Of a stretch of 64,000 bases of DNA, positions 1 through 13,092 are shown piece by piece. The notes beneath the pieces were generated by a model. The model searched no databases. It had not been told where the DNA came from and saw only the letters and a list, made by a program, of their open reading frames with translations. The first letter of the stretch is position 1, and the number at the start of each line of letters is the position of its first letter. Made by a program: the position numbers and the translations under genes. This DNA is from Hysterangium stoloniferum (lineage: Eukaryota; Basidiomycota; Agaricomycetes; Hysterangiales; Hysterangiaceae), in the NCBI GenBank assembly GCA_015178975.1, contig WHVD01000188.1, positions 1 through 64,000 of the forward strand, read 5' to 3'.

Positions 1-467
1 GTTGACAAATATTTTGGTGATTTTCACTATTTTATTTACTGAGGTATAAGGTATATACATAAGTTGAAACTGCAAAACATTGGATACATTTTGTGAGTCA
101 CTGTATATAGATAGCAAATTGTGCATAAGAAGGAACAGATTAGGACATAGTAAACAAATACATGTTCACCTTGATGATATACATAGGTACATATGTACAT
201 ACATGCAGATCAGCTTGCTATGGTTGCGTAAATTTAGAATGTACTGTCAATTGAGTCAGAAACTACTCGGAGCATGTAAGTCATCATTCCCAAAAAGTCT
301 GTTCATGAGGAACAGGTTCAATTTGAGGGAGAGGAACCCTGCCGAGAAAAGGGATCATGAATGCACAAGGCGTCCGCAAGAAGTATTCAGAACTCGTACT
401 ACTCCAAGTAATGGGCTTTGTCACATGTTAATACATATTACATGCTTCGCACTTATTGTTGATACTT

Positions 468-1037
468 TCATTCAAGCTCTGAACACATTGTTTTCACATC
501 TTCAATGATCTGTCGGAACTTGGCTGCACCCTCCACTTCCAGAATATCCCAGCACCACCACTCCCGAGGGCTGTATCCGTCAAAGTCTCCACATTGGGGG
601 TAATCCTCCTTGGCTCTATCACATTCGCACCTTTATGTACTTGTAAAATGCCATCTTTGTGCCATATACAGACACCCCATGAAGGACCGGGATAAGTAGT
701 TCAGAGGCTATGTCCAGAAGCGCTGTCGCATTTGGCTGTCAGCCTCCTGCCGTTTCGAGTTGCGAGTAAATTCGGAAGGTTGTTTGACTTCAACGATGAA
801 GACAGGCGACAAGTCGACAGATATAAGGAGAAGAATGACAAAATCGACTGAATCATGTGCACTGATGGTTGGGGGAAAGCATTGAGGGACAACTTCGAAT
901 ATGGTGTCGACAGGAAACATGGTGTTGAGTAGACGGTTCCAGGATCCGTAGAAAGGCTTCTCAGAAGTCGAGCTCGATGCTACAAAGAAAGAACGCATGA
1001 TAATATCAGACCAGGGTCCCGTCGAAGTTAGCTCCAT
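468..1037 (-). pseudogene. PD-(D/E)XK nuclease-like protein of a basidiomycete family, frame-shifted
   Basis: The ATG at 1037 opens a frame that starts MELTSTGPWSD and contains an Asp followed about 20 residues later by VEVK (residues about 60-85). This D...ExK pattern on a hydrophobic beta-strand is typical of the PD-(D/E)XK fold. The N-terminal phrase PFYGSWNRLLNTMFP and the later LIPVLHGVSVYGTKMAFYKY resemble a small protein family I recall as common in agaricomycetes. The first frame ends near 708; the similarity continues in a shifted frame and shifts again near 610, ending with WCWDILEVEGAAKFRQII and a stop at 468-470. No intron of plausible length explains the two shifts, so I call it a decayed copy unless they are sequence errors. 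The family's biochemical role is unknown to me. Confidence 0.55.
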
Positions 1038-2762
1038 TGTAAAGGGCTAGAGATTTACGTGAGTATAAAAGCTGTTGGGGAGGGTGTGACAGGTCACGCT
1101 GAGTCATGACTTGAGGGCATGGGAAAGTGTCACACAGGCTGCCACAAACACCTCAAAATGCTTCAAAACACATTTGATTAGTATAAAATATTAATGCCCC
1201 ATCTATTTTTATAATAAATCAATATATGTACTTGGGACCTGTTAATTCACTTTTATAATAGTTATGAAGTCTTTTGGATGTGTATGTGCATTTGACTATA
1301 ATGAATATGTGATATTCAAAACATACCTCAGTTGACACAAGATAGGGAATCTGTTGGATAACACTGTAAAAACCCTATAGCTATATTAGAATCACTTGGT
1401 CATACAATACAACAGTATTATCATTAGTATATATGTATACTGTACATAAATACAACCTCACACCTCAGTCCATTATACATATATACAAGACTGAGTTTTG
1501 ATATTTAAAATGGAGAATTAGCCTCTTTTCTAATAGCAAATACTATTTGAAATGGTACTGTATATTGAGTATTCATATTCAAAGTATGACTATTCTAGTC
1601 TAAAGTCAATACAGCAATTATCAACTTTTTGCAACAGCAGTGGGCAGCACCCACACTGTGTGATTCAATGTCAGAGTTTGAAAAAATTTGGAGTCTCTGA
1701 CAGTCAACATCTGCAATTCCTGACCCAAACCACATTATATCTTTTGGTAACACTCTGATTAGCCTCTCTATCCATCCATTGTTATTGGACATATGTATTC
1801 TGCACTTCTATAAGAGTTTTGAGAATCTATTGCTTTGAAAAGCTAATATCCTTTCTCTTGGGTAGCTATATCTTTTCTGTTTTATAGCTTGCTCTTTGAT
1901 TAGGGTGGGGGTACCTGACAGGTAGATTAGGACTATTAAGTGAGAAGTACAAGGTCCCTAGTTTTCTATAGTCTAGTACCTGTAAGGAGGATATCTGAAA
2001 ACTATTAAGTGTATCAAATTCTAATATAATCTAAAGGTCATTTAAACATCTGGGATTTGTGTTAAGTGTGGAGGTCAAAGGAGGGTCTCTGGGGGAAACC
2101 TGTGGGTTCTGAGAATACACTAAGTGTTAAGATCTAGGCTGAAAAGGAGAAGGGAGGCTCTAATTTGGGGGGTCCAATGGTCAGAAATGAGCTAATCGGA
2201 AGGCTGACAATAGAGACAAAGTTCAACACTTAGCTCAATTGACCCAGGGGGCTGAAATACTAAGAGTTGTATGGTAAGAGTATATGGCTTCCCAAGAACA
2301 TCTTTGGGGTACTGAGAGGGGGAGAATGAGACTGGGAACTAGTAGAGGTTAATCTAAGTCGATTTTCAGACTGAAGAACTGTAGTATACATGAAGAAGAT
2401 TTTTACTACAATGAGACAGATGACTGGAGGGCCAATCAAGGAAGCAAAGGGTGAAATGGATCATGAGAAAATGATGACAAGGTGGGGAGACTAAATGTAA
2501 TATACTAAACAATATTAAAGCGGATTGAGGTGATCATTGAGACATGTAAATGGAGATGGTGACAGGGGAGAGAATGGAATGGAGATAGAGATGGAATACT
2601 AGGAAGTCAACTATTATAATTATTATGACCCATTCCCAGATACTTCAATATCCGATATCATCCAAAACATCTGATCTCTGCCTCAAGTCTCTGATCCAAC
2701 TTCCCACCTCAATATCTGATCCTGACTTCTGACTATGGAACATTCATAGTTCCCTTACCTCC
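1038..2762. other. AT-rich non-coding stretch, no gene seen
   Basis: No coding pattern is visible on either strand. Around 1463-1495 there is CCTCAGTC...GACTGAG, the same inverted motif that sits in the Copia LTRs at 31588 and 42075, so part of this stretch is probably LTR debris. The part from about 2000 to 2620 is purine-rich on the plus strand and not recognised. Confidence 0.5.
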
Positions 2763-3407
2763 TGTGAGAGGTACTGCGAAATATACTCTGAAATATAGTC
2801 CAGATGAGCCCACACTATATTTCCATTATCATTTCTATTTTTCTCTCTATCTTATTATACACATATATGTAGTTCGATGACCTATGCATTCAGTACATAG
2901 ACTCTTGTGGGTGCATATGTGCCAGACCTATGTACTCTAGCACCTATAGTTAGAACTCAGACACTTTTTACCCTGTAACCACAACTTGCCCAGACACCCA
3001 CTTAGTGTCCCACAAGTTGTGATTGGGGTATCATCTCAACTGTCACAGATGGGCTTAAACTATCAGCACAATCACTGTTTTGAACTATATTAGTTGAAAC
3101 CTGAACTGCCATCTCAATTTGTGTGGATTACATCCACGCTACTCTGCTTTGTTCGACTCTCTTATTACTTCTTTAACTATTAGAGCAGTCGCTCAGAATC
3201 ATACTGTATAGTCAATTCTCTTTCCAGTCATCTTAGTTATCTATTTGGTACTTAATATAACTAATCCTCTCAGTTGTATTGAACTTAGACAGTCAATACG
3301 TGTTTTGATCTGTATTAGACTTAGATAGTCAATACATCGTAGTGTCATACCTAAATGGTCAATATTCTTCATATATAGAACAGTTAGAACTTCCACCACT
3401 CTTCACA
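2763..3407 (+). repeat. 5' LTR of the Gypsy element at 3.4-9.0 kb
   Basis: It begins TGTGAGAGGTAC and ends CTTCACA, and is followed by GTGGTGATCTGAGC, which would serve as a primer-binding site. The boundaries are supported by a second, inverted copy of similar length at 58771-59418. The two share the blocks around the ACAACTTGC repeats (2980-3030) and the terminal TTCTTCATATAT block. Confidence 0.6.
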
Positions 3408-6400
3408 GTGGTGATCTGAGCTGGACTGCTCTTTCCCTACAAAGAAAAATCTATTAAAAGTAACTAACTCCTTTACAAACAATGACTACAGGCAAGGAAC
3501 AGGCTGTGAAACCTTCAGTGGGATCAAGCAGTTCATTTCCACAATGAAGGCCCACTAGTCTTGAACCACCTGGAAATGTTACAATGAGAAAGCCCTCACT
3601 GACCTTCCCAAAACAAACCTCAGTCGGAGGTTCTCCCATAATTGAAGTTGAACCAGCAACAGCCAGCCAATCAGGACCATCTGCACTCCAGGAACTATTG
3701 GTAGCACCAGAAAGAGACTTCACCTGTCTGGGATGTGACTCTGAATTTTCCACTGCGTCAAGTAATGCTTCAACGTACTTACCACAGACTATTGGTTTAT
3801 GACAAACCTATGGATGACAAATGGGATATGTACTATGCCTGTCAGATTTCGCAGGAGGAAGTTATGGCAATTACACAGGATTACTGAACCAGATACCCCA
3901 CCATGCCTCCATCAATAATGGCCTGGTTAGGTAGATACCATGGGATCCTATCAGCTCAAACCCTTTTTACATGATCAAGGACTCTGGGAGAGGTCACTCA
4001 ATCGATCCCCAAGTGGTCAGAGGAGCTCACGATCCCGATGGAGAAGGGAAGAACAGCAATAAAAAGGGAATTGTTTATCCAACGTGTGGATTTGCTTATA
4101 GTACATGACAATATGTTGCAGATCTTGCATGTATTGATCAGACGTCTCCACCCTGTCCCCAAAGTTGACTATCAATACATATACATTCAGATTTTAGAAC
4201 ATTCCCTCTATGAAAGATCACCCGAGATATCCTTTGCGTATTTCAGTCTCCAGTCTAGGCTCTTGCACGTCCAGCAAAAATGTGACAAGATGATGATGGA
4301 ATTATTGAATGAATTTGATGTGACAATGCAAATACCCCCTTCTCCGGTTTTGACAGTGGACTTATTTATATGAGATCTCAAGGGTTCCCCTGACACTTTT
4401 TTTCTACATTTGGTCAATCACCCTCTAATCCTAGAAGGCTTTCCAATGGATATGAGAATTGAAGTGACGGAACATCTACAGGAAAAGAATATTCCCATCA
4501 AACTTTCCCTTTATCAGCCACAACCACTTCACCTTCTTAGCATGGCTGAATTGGAAATGGAAGCCTTGAAGGAATGACGAGCAACTCCTAACAAAGAAAC
4601 TCCACATGCCAGAGTAACCTTCAACACCCCCTCTACGACCCCGAACCCTTTTGACGACTCCCACCAGCATCTAGACAGACCAGCCGCCAATAAAGGTTGA
4701 CCGTCCTTCTCAACCATGTTCATTGAAGGAATAGCAGGTCAGGTGTTTGGTCGAGGATCACAAGACCTGGACAAAACTCGCTGACCCCTGCCTATCAAAG
4801 CCAATCCTTTCATTGCACCTGGAGGAGAGCCCAGCAACTCATCTGGGAGTTCAGATAGCTCCTATAGTAACCAGCACCAGGGATGTGGGGGGCAAAACCC
4901 CAGGACTCCTAGACTCTCAAACTGATCCAGCCTTGAAGATGAAACCAGTACGCTCCTTAAATTTACAGCTGAAATGTACATTGTCCGAGGTATGACCATG
5001 CCAATTCTTCTTGGGGAGGACTTCTAGGTGAACTACAAGATCAGGACACTACAAGATCAGCCATTGGACTCCAGATTGATTCTACCAGGGAGAGTGGGGT
5101 CTATCCCAGCCAGTTCCTCCAAAGAGCTGCAGCCTTTAGCCTTCTCAATTAGCAAGATTTCCCTTGAGGAACGAACCAGTGACTCACCTGAATTGACTTC
5201 CAAACCAGACAAAGGGGTGCATACTGAAAGAGTCACATGAGCCCTACCAGATTGTACTATAGAACCAGAATCAGCTTGATTAGTACCAATCTATGTCAGA
5301 GATCTTATCGGTGACCAATGGATAGTTGAGGGAATCATTTTGCAGAATGACGATGGAAGTATACTAGCTGCCCCCACCACTGCCATCTCCAAGGAATGTG
5401 CTGCGATACCTCTCACTAACCCCTCTCTGATACCACGAATAATTAGGTGAGGGGAAACAGTTGGATTAATTCACGATGCAAAGAAATGGGCCCAGATGCC
5501 TAGATCTTCGACCAAGAAGGAATTGATGCACTCAATGGCAACCAAGATCGCTCACCTCGTAGAGAGCCTATCAAGAATGGAAGAAGAGCGTGTTCCCAAC
5601 CCTCGATCATCCAGACCGTCCCCAGAATGGGAACTCACGGATGACTTCAACCCACCAGGCCCTAAAACATCAGAGGTCACCACTATGGAAACATTTCATT
5701 CGGAAGACTTACATAAATTGGTTAACTTAGGACCTGACATTCCTACTGACATCTCCCCTCACTTGGGGTCGGTCTTGACTAAGAATGTCCAAGCTTTCAG
5801 AGTGGATGGGGGTTTAGGGCAAGTAGACATTAAGGCCAGTGTCCCACTAAAAGAAGGTGCACAACCTATTTCAATGCCAATGTTTCACAATTCCCCAGCC
5901 AACAGGAAGGTCATTGATGAACAAATGGATACCTGGTCTCAACAGGGAGTAATCAAACTGTCGAAGAGTCCTTGGGGGTGCCAGCCTTTGTAGTCTATTG
6001 CAATGGGAAACTGCGAGTAGTGATAGACTACCTGAAGTTGAACAGCCTAACAGTTCCCAATGAATTCCCATTACCATGTCAGTCTGAGATCATGCAAGTG
6101 CTTTCCAGATCCAACATCCTATCTTCCTTTGATGCATTAGCTGGCTTTACCCAACTTGAAATGCTAGAAGAAGACAAACCAAAGACCAGCTTCAGATCCC
6201 ACTGAGGACTGTGGCAATTCAGGAGAATGCCATTCGGACTCTGTAATGGACCCTCTATCTTCCAGAGGGTTATGCAAACCATACTTGCACCCTACTTATG
6301 GATATTCTACCTAGTTTATATTGACGACATTGTGATCTTTTCTAAGACCTGGGACAATCATCTAGAGCATTTAGACCACGTCCTACAGGCCATAATTGCA

Positions 6401-9030
6401 GTGGGAATCACTCTCTTGCCCAAAAAGTGCTATGTTGGATATAACTCGATTCTATTACTAGGACATAAGGTGTCTAGACTTGGTTTTTCAACCCATCAAG
6501 AAAAGGTCACTGCCATACTAGAACTAGCTATGCCTACCAAGATAGCAGATCTTCAATGTTTCCTTGGGATGGTTTTGTATTTCTCCGCTTACATACCATT
6601 TTATTCCTGGATGGTTGCTCCATTCTTCAACCTCTTAAAGAAAGGAGTTTGTTGGACTTGGGGATTCCGAACATGCCAGGGCTTTTGATGACATCAAAGT
6701 CACGCTGAGCTCTGCTCCAGTACTCGGACACCCCGTGAGTGGCATGCCTTATCGGCTATACACGGATGCTTCAGACTTCACATTGGGATTTTGTCTCCAA
6801 CAAGTACAGAAAATGACGCTTTGGGATCTAAAGGACACCAAAATCTATGCCCAAGCAAGATCAGCCTTCAATCAATCTTGAGACGTGCCCATTTTCATCA
6901 CTCATTATAAAACCAAGGAGCCAGAATTCACTTGGACAGATTCCTGGGCTTCAGATTTTGATGGCACTAGTGTCACCATTGAGTGTGTCATCGCCTATTG
7001 GAGCCACACACTCAAGAAAGCCAAATGTAGCTACTCAGTCATGTAGTGAGAAGCATTAGCTGCTAAGGAGGGACTAGTCCATTTCCAGCCCTTTATCAAA
7101 GGAGAACATATACACCTGATCACTGACCATGTGGCATCACAATGGGCCAGATCTTACAAGAACACCAATCACCAACTGGCCACATGGGGGTGGTATACAC
7201 TGCATACCCCAGTCTGGAAATCCTACACCGAGTGGGATGAATACACAGCAACGTCGACCACTGTCTAGACTCCCTCAAGTACCTGACTGCACTAGTCCCA
7301 CAATAGATGACCTCTTCCCAATTGTAGCAGATTCTTCCAACAGGAATGACAACGAGACATTATTGGAGAATAAACCAGCAGAAAAGCCATCTTTCTCACG
7401 CACCGCGAGTTAGTTGAACCTATTGGAAACAATGGAAGAGGTCCCCCAAACAAAATGGGATCTTCACAACCTCCCCAGAAATGATGAAATTGACAAGGCA
7501 AATTTTACTCTCTCAAATCCCCAATTGCTTATAGAAATTGACGAGAATTACGCTAAGGAACCTTGCAATGGATACCAGAAAGATCCCACTTTCAGAAATC
7601 ATTACACTGCCAATCCCATTTCCCCAAACATAGTAGCTACCCTTCCCACTATTTCATCAGCAAGAATAAGTTATTGTTTTTTCGAGATTCAGACTGGAAA
7701 AGTTGAATCTGCGTACCTAACAGTATGATGTCAACCATACCCAAATTGATACATGACAATCCCTTCAAAGGAGCTCATGTGGGCGGTCACAGGCTCTTTC
7801 AGCTAATGAAGGACTGGTTTTTCTGGCCGAGGATGTTGCAAGACTGCATGGTGTATGCTCGCAGCTGTGGCATATGTCAGAAAACTACGGTTGATCATTC
7901 CACTTGACAAGGAGCTCTTCGACCCGCAGAAGTGCCCTTAAGGCCATTTGATGTTGTCTCAATGGACCTGATTACTGGACTGCCACCTTCTGCAGAGGGT
8001 GCTTACTCCGCCATCTTTGTCACTGTGGATAAACTTACATGTTTCTTAATTTGTGAGCCCACAACCTCGGATTTATCTGCAGAAGGATTTGCATGAATCT
8101 TTGTGAATAAAGTAGCCACTCCCTTTGGCCTACCCTCAAGGATAATCTGTGATTGAGACAAGAGATGGACCTGTAGGTTTTGGAGAGAGGTCTGCAAGGT
8201 ATATGGAAGTGCCCTCACGGTATCCTTGTCCCACCATCCTCAAACTGATGGTTAAATGGAGAACGCCAATGCTATCATTGAGCAAATGCTCAGAGCATAC
8301 TGTGCTTCTTTGAAAGATGAATGGTCTAAATGGACTCAAGTAGTGGCCCATACCTACAATTCAACGAGCTATGCACCGGCCTTTTTGCTGATGGGATACT
8401 TACTGAGGGGAATGTCTCTCTGCCTGGGAGGGGATGACCCTGTGGTTCCCAGAGAATTATCGGACAGCCCCTTGGCCGACCAATGGATCTTGGAACTGGA
8501 GAACCATCGACAGGTGGCATGAGATTCGATCACACAAGTGCAAGAAATGTAAGCTTGCAGCTACAATAAGAAAAGGAGATCAGTAGAAGATATCTCAGAG
8601 GGAGATTATGTTCTAATCAATCCTCATTCTCTCAAACTCGTTGAAGCCAAAGGACCCAGGAGGAAACTCATAAAAAGACAGATAGGACCATTTGAAGTCT
8701 TGGAGAAAATCAATCCTCAAGTCTTTTGACTCTGCATTCCCTCGGAATATCAAATACATCCAGTGATCAACCGAGACCATCTTAAATGGTACCATTTCTC
8801 CCCCAAGGAATTCGGATCAAGGGCACTACTTGAAAACCCTTGGGAACTAGACCATAATGATGAGGAGTATGAAGTAGAGGCTATAGTGGGACACAAAAAG
8901 CATTGAAATTGACTACTTTTTCAAGTTCAATGGAAAGGATATGGACCAGAAGAGGACACTTGGTTAAATGGCAATGACCTTCATAATGCCCCCACTCTTT
9001 TCAGAGCTTACAAAACTATCTATCGAATCT
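2763..9030 (+). mobile_element. Old Ty3/Gypsy chromovirus, broken, 3' LTR not found
   Basis: Parts in order: LTR 2763-3407; gag-like region about 3450-5000; N-terminal RT region about 5500-6000; RT core with PFGLCN and YIDD about 6000-6680; RNase H region to about 7400; integrase zinc region with HDNPF, GH and CGICQ at 7725-7907; integrase core to about 8520; a chromodomain-like tail with WKGYGPEEDTW near 8930-8970. This is the order of a chromovirus. The element is broken many times and is an old fossil. The LTR expected after 9030 is not visible, so the 3' end is probably truncated. Confidence 0.75.
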
Positions 9031-9850
9031 AATGACTATTTCATCTTTTCACAACAAGAACACTGCTTATTACTTTTCAACTCTACCCTCCCTTATTCAT
9101 TCCCCCTTGGCCTTTCACCTCGATAACTGAGTGGAGTTTAAAATTAATAGAAAAACATGTAAATTTGCTAAGGAAATTTTCATCCCCCTTTCTCTTCCCT
9201 CCACAACAATCTCATGAGCCAGTACACTATGTCACAGGAACAACAAACTGAACCCAGGCTCCCCAACTTCAAAAGAATACCTCAACCCCAAACCATTAAT
9301 ACTGCTACCATGTCATCTTGAACTGAAAATGTCAAGCACTGTGAGGGTAATTCTGGGATGCCATAATCAATGCATTGCACTTTGCAGGACAACACTGGAG
9401 GAATTTCCACCAGTTTGGGGAATGGAACTGTTTTTACTCTATATACTCCTCTCCCCAGGCCCACAACTCCCCAACTTCAAAAGGATACCTTGGCCCCAAA
9501 CAATGGTTCCTCCTTCCCCACCACCTTGAACAGAGATTGTCAAGCACTTGGGGGAGGCCTCTTCGTCCACATATCCTACATGGACGGACCCCATCCAAAA
9601 GGCTGCACCCCTGTCCTCTGACACTTGGGATGCTCCCAGACCTCCCTCCCAACGTGGACCTCAGGAACAAACCTATCGGATGGGGCCCATCAATTTCTCA
9701 TCTGATTCGGAGGACCTACGATGACAAGTACCTCGGCACTGACTGCCACAAAGGTTTTTTACTTCCTGACAATGTTCACTTCTTCACGAGTGACCCTAAC
9801 CAGCAAAGAAAATTACCAACTTCCTTCAGGGTTTGAAGGGGGTATTATCC
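9031..9850. repeat. Degenerate direct duplication downstream of the Gypsy element
   Basis: A block containing CTCCCCAACTTCAAAAG, CCCCAAAC and CTTGAAC...TGTCAAGCACT occurs at 9259-9345 and again, diverged, at 9465-9552. No coding sequence is supported. It may be the untranslated tail of the preceding element, which would normally end in a polypurine tract such as the GAAGGGGG at about 9834. Confidence 0.4.
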
Positions 9851-11966
9851 GGCCAACCCCACGATGTCATCCAGCTCCACCCACCTCTCTCCGCCTCCAT
9901 CTGTTTCCTCTGCACCCCCACTGCATCACTTCATACCCTTTTCAGAGCAGGCAGGAAGTCTTGAGCCACCCCCCACTGGTCCACCTCCTTTCCCCTCTAT
10001 ACCATTACCTCTCCCCTCCGCAGGACCTTCCCTCATACCACCACCCTCGTCTGTTAAAATTCAAGACCCATATTATTAGGGAGTCATGGATAAGTATAAT
10101 AGACTACCTGTAACTATACAGTAGTTGCCTCATTTATATATGTTTTCTCGATTATGTAGGCGCTGGGGGAGTCGGGGTGAAATGCCCGAGAACAAAGGGC
10201 GGAAGAACCTTTATGTCTCAGCTCATATTGCCCATAGCCAACGAACCAATCATATCTTGTCTCACATTACCCCAATTTATTCGGTTGCGTGTTTCCTTTT
10301 TAGGTCTCCGGCAGGGAACTACGTAACAGGAGCAGTAGAGCGGTGAGGGGGAGCATTGAGAGTTAAGACACCGCACAATAGGAAGGAGGCGCTCCCTATG
10401 TTTATGTTCGATGCACTGATCGTGGCTGCCTTCATATCTTCCATTCTTTAGAGCGGCGAGGAGGAGTATTGAGAAGAGAACACCGCACTATGGAAAGAAG
10501 TGGCCCCTCCTTTGTTTAGAGGAGGAGTGTTGAGCATCAAGACACCACATAGTCACGTCGGCCATCCTTATCAGCTCAGCACTGTCCCTAATCGCTCTCC
10601 ATCACATTGGTTCCTATCATGTAATGGTCACGACACTTATCTTATCCGTCCCTTTGCATGGCTGTGGTGGCAACAGGAAGAGTAGCGCGGTGAGGAGGAG
10701 TGAGAAGAGAACACCGCACCATGGAAGGAAGCGGCGCCCCTTTGTTTAGGTTACGACGCTCAGCAATCATCTATTCAGCATACCATGGAGCCTGAGCCGT
10801 TCATGGACTTACTATTATTAGCCTGGCACGTAGTCACATCCGCTTCATTGTCTCATTGTCACCACATGTTTTGACAGCGTCTGTAATGTATTCAGGGGAT
10901 TCTCTTAGATAGCTCAATATATGCTATAGTGTCACAGAGCTTCAACAATAAAACAAGCAAAGGTCCAGTAATTTAAATACTGATAGATTAATGAGCTGCG
11001 CTATGAAGCTTAAACAACTCAAATCAATGCTTATTTTGATTATTGAAAGGTTCAATAGAACTGTGTATGACTCTTTTAGCAAATACAAGAACTATTCCTT
11101 GAGAATAGGGGCTGGAAGCTGAATATATGCGCAGTAACTTGGCAGAGACTTGATATAAGAGCTTCGGATTCTTGTATGCTTATTTGTAACTATTAATAGT
11201 TATTTAACAAGGTGTTAAATAATTTATTAATAGAGAAAATAATATGTATTGGATTATCTGAGTGCTTGTACTTGATTAATTCAATAAACTTAGGGCTGGG
11301 CCTTGAGTAATCTAGTATTGGCAGGGATTTCAGTAAGGATACTTAGATACTTATTAGGTTTATTATCTAATTAATAAGCCTAAGGGGTAGCTGTGAGGCT
11401 GGGGAACTTAGATGATTAGCTAAGTCCAAGAGTTGCTGACAAAGATTCAAGATGCTGCAAGTGTAGGTGCTTGCAGTGAGTGTATCAGACTAAGGCTATT
11501 ATTGTCCTTAGGACGATTAGATAAGCTGGTGCTGTGCTGCAAATGTGAGAGAGATAGATTTGTTTTATTGGAAACTTGGCCCTCCTTATATACATTTTGA
11601 TAACTCAATGATTAGCTAACTATTTAGTTTATGAGGTCATTAGTGAGATCATAATGACCTCATATTCTACTCATTATTTACCCTTTGTCTATCATGTGAT
11701 TCTCTTCTCTGAGACAAGGGTTGTAACCTCTTGCTTGAACATGAAGGTTCAAGGCCGCGGTCCCGGGATGGAAGCAAACGATGAGTCGGCGGAACCTAAT
11801 AATGACTCGGGTAGTCACGTTCGTGACTTGTGTGACATCCCGACACCGGACTGTGACTTGTGTGACATCTTGTAATTGTCACCTGCTGACAAATCATTCC
11901 CTCAATCCCAAATTTGAAGCGCTGGGCATGAATGATGACATAATGTGTTCCTGTGCTTCCACTGGA
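9851..11966. other. Copia-derived fragments and AT-rich spacer
   Basis: The block 10240-10400 (GTTGCGTGTTTCCTTTTTAGG onward) is repeated at 32480-32640 inside the Copia element. Several short phrases of the form GAGGAGGAGTGTTGAG or GGAGTATTGAG (10330-10710) look like repeated polypurine-tract/LTR-start junctions. From 10920 to 11700 the sequence is AT-rich with no coding pattern that I can support. Confidence 0.4.
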
Positions 11967-12262
11967 GGCTTATCTAATAAGTCACATGACTCCAAAAATG
12001 CGCAAACTAGGCTGCAGCAAGGTGCCGAAAAGGTAATAACTAAGTAAATAAAATATAAATAATTAGTTAAAAATTATAATAAATTAACTAAGATATAATA
12101 GCATAATATGAGTTCATATATGCTATTATTATGCGAAGTTAAAAGGAATAGAGCCTATATTTCACAATAAAAATATAATAAAAAATACAATAAATTCGAG
12201 AAAATATTAATAAATTCAAAGAAAATTAAGAGAAAATTATGAGATAAAGCCGATACCTCACA
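11967..12262 (-). repeat. Left arm of a ~300-base inverted repeat
   Basis: Read on the minus strand, this segment matches 13817-14120 on the plus strand over nearly its whole length. The match runs from AGGTATC, through AACTTC(G/A)CATAATAATAGCATAT and the TTTAACTAATTATTTATATT block, to TTTTTGGAGTCATGTGAC and AAGCCTC. The arms are about 1.55 kb apart. Opposed LTRs of two related Copia elements are the simplest explanation. Confidence 0.65.
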
Positions 12263-12394
12263 GCGTCTGCGCTCAACGTGCTCAACTTTGTCACCTTATC
12301 TGGCCTATCCAATTGGCAATGCAAGGACGTCTGCTATCACGACAGCGTCCATTTCAAACACTGCCCACAACATTACGATGCATAAACGTCATTT

Positions 12395-12580
12395 TATTAT
12401 CGCCTCTGTGCGAATTTTTACTGTGCCAATACGCACCATCATCTTACATCGCCTCTGAGCGCAATTTTACAAACATTACAATGGATAAACATCGCTTCAT
12501 TATCGCCTCTGTGCGAATTTTTAGTGTGCTAATACACACCATCATCTTATATCGCCTCTGAGCGCAATTTTCGCTGTACA
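12395..12580 (+). repeat. Imperfect repeats with core CGCCTCTGAGCG
   Basis: The phrase (A/T)TCGCCTCTG(T/A)GCG(A/C)AATTTT recurs at about 12403, 12449, 12504 and 12549, with (C/A)ACCATCATCTTA between copies. The same core organises the 44-base minisatellite at 33603-33870, so both come from one internal region of a Copia family. Confidence 0.6.
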
Positions 12581-13002
12581 TTCTGTGTCGGCACCATTTT
12601 TTTCAGATCGCCTCTTTCCAATGTCTGCTGTTGGCGACAAAAATATTGGCACATTTATAAGGTATCTCAAGCACATTTATAATGGCACAGATTAAACCTT
12701 TTCTGGGAACCACCTGTTCCACAGTCTACCTTTTAGGGACAAAATCTATGGCACAGATTATTTTTTTTTGGAACTGCCTGTTCCAGGTTGACTGTGACCA
12801 CCTCTGTCTGGCCGGTGACGAAACGTAGGGCAATAACTCGAATCTTATGGAACCGCTTGTTCCAAGTCCACTGCACCCACCTCTGAGTGGCCAATTCGGG
12901 GACAAAATTTACAGCACAATTATTTTTTTTCTGGCCAAATCCGACTCTGGAATATCCTCAATAATCTACTACTTTTTATTACTTGTCTGAGGAGAATTTT
13001 GG

Positions 13003-13092
13003 ACCTACGTTATACGACCCAGCAAGCTCTATTTTGGACCTACGATATACGACCCAGAAAGCTTTATTTTGGACCTACATTATACGACCCAA
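13003..13092 (+). repeat. Tandem ~35-base repeat, three copies
   Basis: The unit is TTTTGGACCTAC followed by (G/A)(T/A)TATACGACCCA(G/A)(C/A)AAGCT. Three consecutive near-copies are seen, and one further copy lies in the Copia element at about 41938-41973. Confidence 0.75.

Noticed and set aside
9325-10113. Several overlapping Pro/Ser-rich frames
   Set aside because: They reflect C-rich low-complexity sequence in the tail of the Gypsy element and a direct duplication; no domain or splice pattern.
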